From: Paracoccaceae bacterium
GTDB taxonomy: Bacteria > Pseudomonadota > Alphaproteobacteria > Rhodobacterales > Rhodobacteraceae
Direction of reading: 5' to 3'
DNA: 38,276 nucleotides
NCBI GenBank assembly: GCA_024236495.1
Contig: JACKKJ010000008.1
Coordinates: 1 to 38,276, forward strand
Shown here: positions 33,659 to 38,276 of the stretch, piece by piece
Layout of the letters: each line of letters opens with the position of its first letter
Position numbering within the stretch: position 1 is the first letter of the stretch
Made by a program: the position numbers and the translations under genes
The notes under the pieces: generated by a model
Databases searched by the model: none
What the model was told of the DNA's origin: nothing
The model's input: the letters and a program-made list of their open reading frames with translations, nothing else

Positions 33659-36085
33659 ATGAAGACCCAGGCACAGGTCGTGGTGATCGGCGGCGGCGTC
33701 GTCGGCTGCTCGGTGCTTTACCACCTGACGAAATACGGTTGGAAGGACGTGATGCTGATCGAAAGATCGACGCTCACCTCCGGGTCAACCTGGCACGCGG
33801 CGGGCGGGTTCCACACCCTGAACGGCGACACCAACATGGCCGCGCTTCAGGGCTACACGATCGGCCTTTACAAGGAACTTGAGGCGATCACCGGCATGTC
33901 CTGCGGTCTGCATCATGTCGGCGGCATCACGCTGGCCGACAACCAGGCCCGGTTCGAGATGCTGGTGGCCGAACGCGCCAAGCACCGCTACATGGGTCTG
34001 CACACAGAGATCCTCGGCCCCGAGCAGATCAAGGAATTCACCTACGGCCAGGTGAACCTCGACGGGATCGTCGGCGCGCTTTACGACCCGCTCGACGGCC
34101 ACCTCGACCCGTCGGGCACGACCCATGCCTATGCCCGCGCCGCCAAGATGGGGGGCGCGGAAATCGTCGAACACAACCGCGTGCTGGAAACCAATCCGCG
34201 CGCCGACGGCAGCTGGGACGTCGTGACCGAACAGGGCACGATCCATGCCGAACACGTCGTCAACGCTGGCGGCCTCTGGGCGCGCGAGGTCGGCGCGATG
34301 GCCGGGGTCTACCTGCCGCTTCTGCCGATGGCGCATCAATACCTGGTGACCGACGATATCCCCGAGATCATGGATATCCTGAAGTCGGGCAAGGAGTTTC
34401 CGCATGTCATGGACCCGGGCGGCGAAAGCTACCTGCGCCAGGAAGGCCGGGGCCTTTGCATCGGCTTTTACGAGAAACCCTGCGAACCCTGGAGCGTGGA
34501 CGGAACCCCCTGGACCTTCGGCCACGAGTTGCTGAACGAACAGTTCGACAAGATCGAGGACAGCGTCACCTTCGCCTATCGCCGCTTCCCGGTTCTCGAA
34601 CGCACCGGCGTCAAGCGCGTGATCCACGGCCCGTTCACCTTCGCCCCCGATGGCAACCCGCTGATCGGGCCGGTGCCGGGGCTCAGGAACTACTGGTCGG
34701 CCTGCGCGGTCATGGCCGGCTTCAGCCAGGGCGGCGGCATGGGCAAGAGCCTTGCCGAGTGGATGATCCACGGCGAAACCGAGGTGGACCCGCGCGGCTT
34801 CGATGTCGCCCGGTTCGGCAAGTGGACGACGCCCGGCTACACCGTCCCCAAGGTGATCGAAAACTACCAGATGCGCTTCTCGGTCTCCTACCCGAACGAG
34901 GAACGCCCCGCTGCCCGACCGTTCCGCACGACGCCCATGTACGACATCTTCGATGGCATGGGCGCGGTCTGGGGCGCGCAATACGGGCTTGAGGTCGTGA
35001 ACTACTTCGCCCTGCCCGGCGAGCCGCGCTATGAAACCCCGTCCTTCAAGCGGTCCAACGCCTGGGAAGCCACCCGCCAGGAAGTCATGGCCGTGCGCGA
35101 GGCGGTCGGCATCAACGAGGTCCAGAACTTCGGCAAGTTCCGGGTCACCGGGCCGAACGCACGCGCCTGGCTTGACCGGATCATGGCGGGTGCGATCCCG
35201 AAGCCCGGGCGCCTGTCGCTGACCCCGATGCTGTCGCCCAAGGGCAAGATCATCGGCGACTTCACCGTCACCTGCCTTTCCGAGACAGAATTCCAGATCA
35301 CCGGCAGCTATGGCGCCCAGGACCAGCACCTGCGCTGGTTCGAGGCGAACCTGGATGCGGGCGTGAGCGTTGAAAACGTCTCCGACCGGGTCACGGGGTT
35401 CCAGATCGCCGGGCCGAATGCGCGCGAGTTGCTGGCGCGCGTCACCCGCGCCGATGTCTCGGGCGCGGCGTTCCGGTTCATGGACGCGCGCCGCATGACG
35501 ATCGGCATGGCGGACTGCCTCGTGCAGCGCGTCAGCTACACCGGCGACATCGGCTATGAGATCTTCACCGATTTCATGTCGCAGCGTCACCTGTGGCATA
35601 CGCTCTGGGCCGCCGGGCAGGATCTGGGCCTGCGCCCCTTCGGGATGCGCGCGATGATGAGCCTGCGCCTGGACAAGCTGTTCGGGTCCTGGGCGCGGGA
35701 GTTCTCGCCCGACTACTTCCCCGGCGAAACCGGCATCGACCGGTTCATCCGCTGGAACAAGGCGGCGGACTGGATCGGCAAGGCACCTGCGATGGCCGAA
35801 AAGGCGGCCGGGCCAAAACGCCGCCTGTGCGCCTTCGTCGTCGATGCCGATCAGGCCGACGTGGTCGCCTACGAACCGATCTGGATCGGCGATACCGTGG
35901 TCGGCTTCTGCACCTCGGGCGGGTTCTCGCACTGGACGGGTCAGTCGGTCGCGCAGGGCTTCGTTCCGGTCGAGATGATCCGCGACGATCTGGAGGTCGA
36001 AATCGAGATCCTCGGATCGCGGCGCAAGGCGCGGATGGTCACCGGCCCGCTTTGGGACGCCGACGGCGCGCGCATGCGGGGCTAG
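33659..36085 (+). CDS. FAD-dependent GcvT-family dehydrogenase (dimethylglycine/sarcosine dehydrogenase type)
   Basis: An 808-residue protein. Residues 1-about 390 are a DAO oxidoreductase domain with the dinucleotide-binding VVIGGGVVGCSVLYH (11-16 GGGVVG) and GSTWHAAGG, whose His46 matches the residue that carries covalent FAD in rat dimethylglycine dehydrogenase. A short FAO_M linker follows (TTPMYDIFDGMGAVWGAQYG), then GcvT and GcvT_C domains (RVTGPNARAWLDRIMAG, YTGDIGYEIF, and a barrel at the end) that use tetrahydrofolate. It would oxidatively demethylate dimethylglycine or sarcosine, delivering the methyl as methylene-THF. The exact substrate is unknown. GGAGG lies five bases before ATG. 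It follows the ABC importer on the same strand. Confidence 0.88.
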   Translation: MKTQAQVVVIGGGVVGCSVLYHLTKYGWKDVMLIERSTLTSGSTWHAAGGFHTLNGDTNMAALQGYTIGLYKELEAITGMSCGLHHVGGITLADNQARFEMLVAERAKHRYMGLHTEILGPEQIKEFTYGQVNLDGIVGALYDPLDGHLDPSGTTHAYARAAKMGGAEIVEHNRVLETNPRADGSWDVVTEQGTIHAEHVVNAGGLWAREVGAMAGVYLPLLPMAHQYLVTDDIPEIMDILKSGKEFPHVMDPGGESYLRQEGRGLCIGFYEKPCEPWSVDGTPWTFGHELLNEQFDKIEDSVTFAYRRFPVLERTGVKRVIHGPFTFAPDGNPLIGPVPGLRNYWSACAVMAGFSQGGGMGKSLAEWMIHGETEVDPRGFDVARFGKWTTPGYTVPKVIENYQMRFSVSYPNEERPAARPFRTTPMYDIFDGMGAVWGAQYGLEVVNYFALPGEPRYETPSFKRSNAWEATRQEVMAVREAVGINEVQNFGKFRVTGPNARAWLDRIMAGAIPKPGRLSLTPMLSPKGKIIGDFTVTCLSETEFQITGSYGAQDQHLRWFEANLDAGVSVENVSDRVTGFQIAGPNARELLARVTRADVSGAAFRFMDARRMTIGMADCLVQRVSYTGDIGYEIFTDFMSQRHLWHTLWAAGQDLGLRPFGMRAMMSLRLDKLFGSWAREFSPDYFPGETGIDRFIRWNKAADWIGKAPAMAEKAAGPKRRLCAFVVDADQADVVAYEPIWIGDTVVGFCTSGGFSHWTGQSVAQGFVPVEMIRDDLEVEIEILGSRRKARMVTGPLWDADGARMRG

Positions 36086-36126
36086 GCGATAGATCGCGCC
36101 CCGGTTGTCTCGGCGCTTGCAAGCTT

Positions 36127-36154
36127 GATGCGCGGATTGGATACTCCGCGCATC
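36127..36154 (+). other. Perfect 10-bp stem-loop downstream of the FAD dehydrogenase
   Basis: GATGCGCGGA, loop TTGGATAC, TCCGCGCATC. It lies 42 bases after the dehydrogenase stop and 35 bases before the next start. No T run follows (GATATT), so it is not a standard terminator. It could stop or slow transcription, protect the 3' end, or be an operator for the downstream gene. Confidence 0.5.
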
Positions 36155-36189
36155 GATATTGTGAAATTCCGGGTACGGGTTTGTATTGA

Positions 36190-36804
36190 ATGAGTAACGT
36201 TGCCATCCTCATCCCTGCCGCAGGCAGCTCCAGCCGCATGCGCGGGGCCGACAAGTTGATGGAAACGGTCGATGGCGAACCCATGCTGCGCCGAATCGCG
36301 CGGCTGTCGCTGGCGGCCAGCCCCTATGTCTTCGTTACCCTTCCGGAGGGCGGCCCACATGCCTTGCCGCGCAAGTCGGTGCTGACAGGCCTGGACGTGC
36401 GCCAGATCCTGGTCGCTGACGCGCACGAAGGTATGGCGGCCTCGCTTCGGGCCGGGGCGCTCGCCGCGGGTCGCCGCGCGGTTGACGGGTTGATGGTGGT
36501 TCCCGCGGACATGCCCGAACTGACCGCGCCGGACCTGATCACCGTCGCGACGATCTTCGAGGACGAGCCCGAGACGGTCCTGCGTGCGACGTCGTCCGAC
36601 TATTCCCCGGGCCACCCGGTCGTCTTCCCGTTGCGCCTGTTCACGTCGCTCGCGATCCTGACGGGCGACCGCGGCGCCGCCAAGATCCTCGACGGAGAGG
36701 CGGCGCGGCTTCTGCCCCTGCCGGGCCGTCATGCGACGACCGACCTTGATTCCCCCGAAGACTGGGCCGAGTGGCGGCGCGCCCGGGGCAAGCCCGCGCG
36801 CTAG
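36190..36804 (+). CDS. MobA-like NTP transferase (molybdenum cofactor cytidylyltransferase family)
   Basis: A 204-residue nucleotidyltransferase. N-terminal LIPAAGSSSRMRGADKLM is the nucleotide-binding signature of the MobA/MocA/IspD-like fold; MVVPADMPELTAPDLI carries the metal-binding aspartate, and GHPVVFPLRLF the substrate region. This resembles MocA (CTP to molybdopterin cytosine dinucleotide) more than MobA. It usually occurs near xanthine dehydrogenase or CO dehydrogenase maturation genes; none is in this window. No strong ribosome site is seen. The stop lies eight bases from that of the convergent Hint gene. Confidence 0.75.
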   Translation: MSNVAILIPAAGSSSRMRGADKLMETVDGEPMLRRIARLSLAASPYVFVTLPEGGPHALPRKSVLTGLDVRQILVADAHEGMAASLRAGALAAGRRAVDGLMVVPADMPELTAPDLITVATIFEDEPETVLRATSSDYSPGHPVVFPLRLFTSLAILTGDRGAAKILDGEAARLLPLPGRHATTDLDSPEDWAEWRRARGKPAR

Positions 36805-36812
36805 TGCGATGC

Positions 36813-37424
36813 TCAGGCGGCGCCGGCGCGGCGCAGCTGGACCCGGTCGGCATTGGCGCGCGCCGGCGCAACGCGGACGCCGGGCAACAGCGACGCCAGT
36901 TCTTCACGGACGGCGCCCGGAAGAGACGCAAGAACGACCGGCGAAACCGGAAGGCTTTCCGTCCAGGCCCCGTTCGCGCACAGGATTTCATGCCCCGCGA
37001 GGGCGATCTGGACATACAGCGGCGCCGAACCTTCGGCCCGTCGGATGCCCCTGATCCCGACCAGATCCGCCGCCCGTGCAAGCGATTCCTGCCCAACGCC
37101 CAGGGCTTCGGCCAGCGGGCCGGCCAACAGCAGGCGCTGGTCGGGCGACACGACCGTTTCGCGCGCCGGCCTTCCTTCGCCTAACGCCCCGGCCCCGACC
37201 TCGACCGGACCGAACCCGGAAAGGCCAGCCGCGGCCCCTGCCCTGCGGCCCGTCCACAGGACCGGCCGATAGCCGTTGTCGCGGGTCAGGACACGGTCGC
37301 CTCGCGATAGCGTTTCCGCGGCGCGTTCGCCCCGGTCGGTCAGGATCATCGTGCCTTCGGCAAAGGCCGGCATGACAAGCGGCCCGGTGCCACCGAAGAC
37401 GGGTGAAACGACCTTTGCGGTCAC
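36813..37424 (-). CDS. Hint_2 domain protein (nucleophile missing)
   Basis: A Hint (Hedgehog/intein) type 2 domain protein of about 203 residues. Domain pieces in order: FAEGTMILTDRGERAAETLSRGDRVLTRDNGYRPVLWTG, VVSPDQRLLLAGPLAEALG, and ALAGHEILCANGAWTESL. The position of the Cys at the start of active Hint domains (C-F-x-x-G-T) holds Ala, and the histidine usually seen in SPxHR is Gln, so self-splicing or cleavage is unlikely. The GTG at 37424 has GAGGG five bases upstream; ATG at 37373, just at the domain edge, is an alternative. It has a paralogue upstream on the same strand. No signal peptide is evident. Role unknown. Confidence 0.7.
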   Translation of the reverse strand: MTAKVVSPVFGGTGPLVMPAFAEGTMILTDRGERAAETLSRGDRVLTRDNGYRPVLWTGRRAGAAAGLSGFGPVEVGAGALGEGRPARETVVSPDQRLLLAGPLAEALGVGQESLARAADLVGIRGIRRAEGSAPLYVQIALAGHEILCANGAWTESLPVSPVVLASLPGAVREELASLLPGVRVAPARANADRVQLRRAGAA

Positions 37425-37589
37425 CGGACCCTCAAGACCTGAATCAAACACTGAACCAATCCGTAATGCTCTGACTGGTTCGTCTGATAGGCGCTCAATG
37501 CGGTGGGTTTGTGGCCGCTTCGGTCAAAAAATGCGCCCACGCCCACGCCCGTGTCACAGAACCGACACGCAAATGCGGCCGGAAACGGT

Positions 37590-38168
37590 TCAGTGGCGTT
37601 GGGGCAGCCGCACCGGCTGCGACGGGGGCGTGACCGATGCCACCTCGGCAAGAAGCATCTGGAGATCGGGGAAAAGGGCAAAGATCTCGAACCGCTGCGC
37701 GTTTCCAAGGCCGTTGAGTGATATGTCACCGGGATGGAAGGCCTCGTACCAGGCGCCGTTGGTCAGTATCATCTCGTGGCGGTCGAACAGTACGTGCCAG
37801 TATGCACCGCCAGCGACCGCGTCGGGCGCGACCTCGCGGCTGCCCATCGTCAGTTTGGCCGACACAAGGGCCTCGTGCTCCTCAAAACGGATCAGGCTGC
37901 GGTCGCGCGGGGCGAGGATGCGCTGGTTCGGGCTCATGATCAGCGCCGCTTCCGGCAGCCACCCGTCCAGGGCCCCCTGCCTGACGCTGACAGGCGTCAG
38001 CCGCCCATGCGCCTTGAGCATGTCGTCCGTCAGCGCGCTGGACCCGATCCAGCGGATGCGCTGCACGCCATTGTCGCGGGTGAGGACCCTGTCTCCCACG
38101 CGCAGGGTTTCGGCGGGGACCTCCCCCTCTTCCGTCGCTATGACAAGTCCCGTTGTCAGCACCGGCAT
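37590..38168 (-). CDS. Hint_2 domain protein, second copy (nucleophile missing)
   Basis: A second Hint_2 protein, 192 residues from ATG at 38168. Pieces in order: VLTTGLVIATEEGEVPAETLRVGDRVLTRDNGVQRIRWIG, LIMSPNQRILAPRDR, and HVLFDRHEMILTNGAWYEAFHPGD. As in the neighbour, the Cys is absent (Val in its place) and the SPxHR histidine is Gln. The frame is also open to a GTG at 38204; ATG 38168 starts at the same domain position as in the neighbouring gene (MP-x-x). A poor GGGGGG site precedes it. The two genes share RGDRVLTRDNG-like and NGAW motifs, so they are paralogues, separated by 165 bases including no clear terminator. Role unknown. Confidence 0.7.
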   Translation of the reverse strand: MPVLTTGLVIATEEGEVPAETLRVGDRVLTRDNGVQRIRWIGSSALTDDMLKAHGRLTPVSVRQGALDGWLPEAALIMSPNQRILAPRDRSLIRFEEHEALVSAKLTMGSREVAPDAVAGGAYWHVLFDRHEMILTNGAWYEAFHPGDISLNGLGNAQRFEIFALFPDLQMLLAEVASVTPPSQPVRLPQRH

Positions 38169-38192
38169 CTTCGCGCCCCCCGGTTCTGGAAG

Positions 38193-38215
38193 CACTTGTA
38201 ACACACAACACTTGT
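38193..38215. repeat. Short direct repeat upstream of the second Hint gene
   Basis: CACTTGT occurs at 38193-38199 and 38209-38215, 16 bases apart, 25-47 bases before the ATG at 38168. It may be part of a promoter or operator; evidence is weak. The remaining bases to 38276 hold no gene I can support. Confidence 0.3.
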
Positions 38216-38276
38216 CACCCGCACGTATTCCCCCGGCCTTTTTGGCCCTTGGTTCCTGTTTGCGCCGGTTCCGGAT

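Noticed and set aside
28335..33660. Long minus-strand frames opposite the liv operon.
   Set aside because: The plus-strand frames have clear ABC-transporter motifs and overlapping ATGA joints; the minus frames have none and are compositionally odd.
33785..35932. 715-codon minus-strand frame opposite the FAD/GcvT dehydrogenase gene.
   Set aside because: It is a mirror of a full-length coding gene and has no recognisable domain.
37550..37569. CGTGTC/GACACG stem between the two Hint genes, considered as a terminator.
   Set aside because: The stem is six base pairs; the run of T on the minus strand lies about 18 bases further on, so the geometry is not that of an intrinsic terminator.
1..38276. 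CRISPR arrays, insertion sequences, tRNA or rRNA genes, prophage genes and attachment sites.
   Set aside because: No regular repeat-spacer pattern, transposase motif, cloverleaf or conserved rRNA stretch was found by reading; a computed tRNA and repeat scan would be needed to exclude them fully.

Overview
The window is high-GC, gene-dense, single-chromosome-style DNA from an alphaproteobacterium, most probably a member of Rhodobacterales (Roseobacter/Rhodobacter group). This rests on the protein families rather than any rRNA: DUF6456 and DUF6477 proteins, long alphaproteobacterial PstC and PstA, an RpiR-type inositol regulator with GGAA-N6-TTCC operators, a PAS_5 protein, a GcvT-type FAD dehydrogenase and Hint_2 proteins. 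No tRNA, rRNA, insertion sequence, phage gene or CRISPR array was seen. No gap between genes exceeds about 220 bases. It reads as core metabolism and nutrient uptake, not an accessory island.

Layout. (1) 1-5062: the 3' end of an outer-membrane barrel gene, lipoyl synthase lipA, and a divergent pair of DUF6456 (HTH) and DUF6477 genes, then an MttB-family methyltransferase without pyrrolysine. (2) 5190-14196: phosphoglucomutase pgm, then a complete phosphate-starvation locus on the minus strand, phoR, pstS, pstC, pstA, pstB, phoU, phoB, with a good Pho box in front of pstS and a stem-loop between pstS and pstC. A small receiver-like protein is divergent from phoR. (3) 14767-22618: a Cys/Met-metabolism PLP enzyme and the inositol catabolic cluster iolR, iolC (kinase-aldolase fusion), iolD, iolE, a small membrane protein, iolB. 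Two matching palindromes lie upstream of iolR and iolC. (4) 22685-25563: the tightly overlapped yicC-gmk-gamma-carbonic-anhydrase operon and a PAS protein. (5) 25651-33507: class II DAHP synthase divergent from a GlxA/AraC-type regulator, then a five-gene branched-chain-amino-acid-type ABC importer. (6) 33659-38276: an FAD/GcvT dehydrogenase of the dimethylglycine/sarcosine type, a MobA-like nucleotidyltransferase and two tandem Hint_2 genes that appear to have lost the splicing nucleophile.

How it works together. PhoR, PhoB, PhoU and PstSCAB would sense and import phosphate. The iol genes take inosose to malonate-semialdehyde-level products; the first dehydrogenase (iolG/idhA) and iolA are not in this window. 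The MttB-like protein and the GcvT dehydrogenase both suggest handling of methylated amines such as glycine betaine, dimethylglycine or sarcosine, but that is inference. The least explained items are the degenerate Hint_2 pair, the receiver-like protein next to phoR, the small membrane protein inside the iol operon and the solitary MttB homologue.
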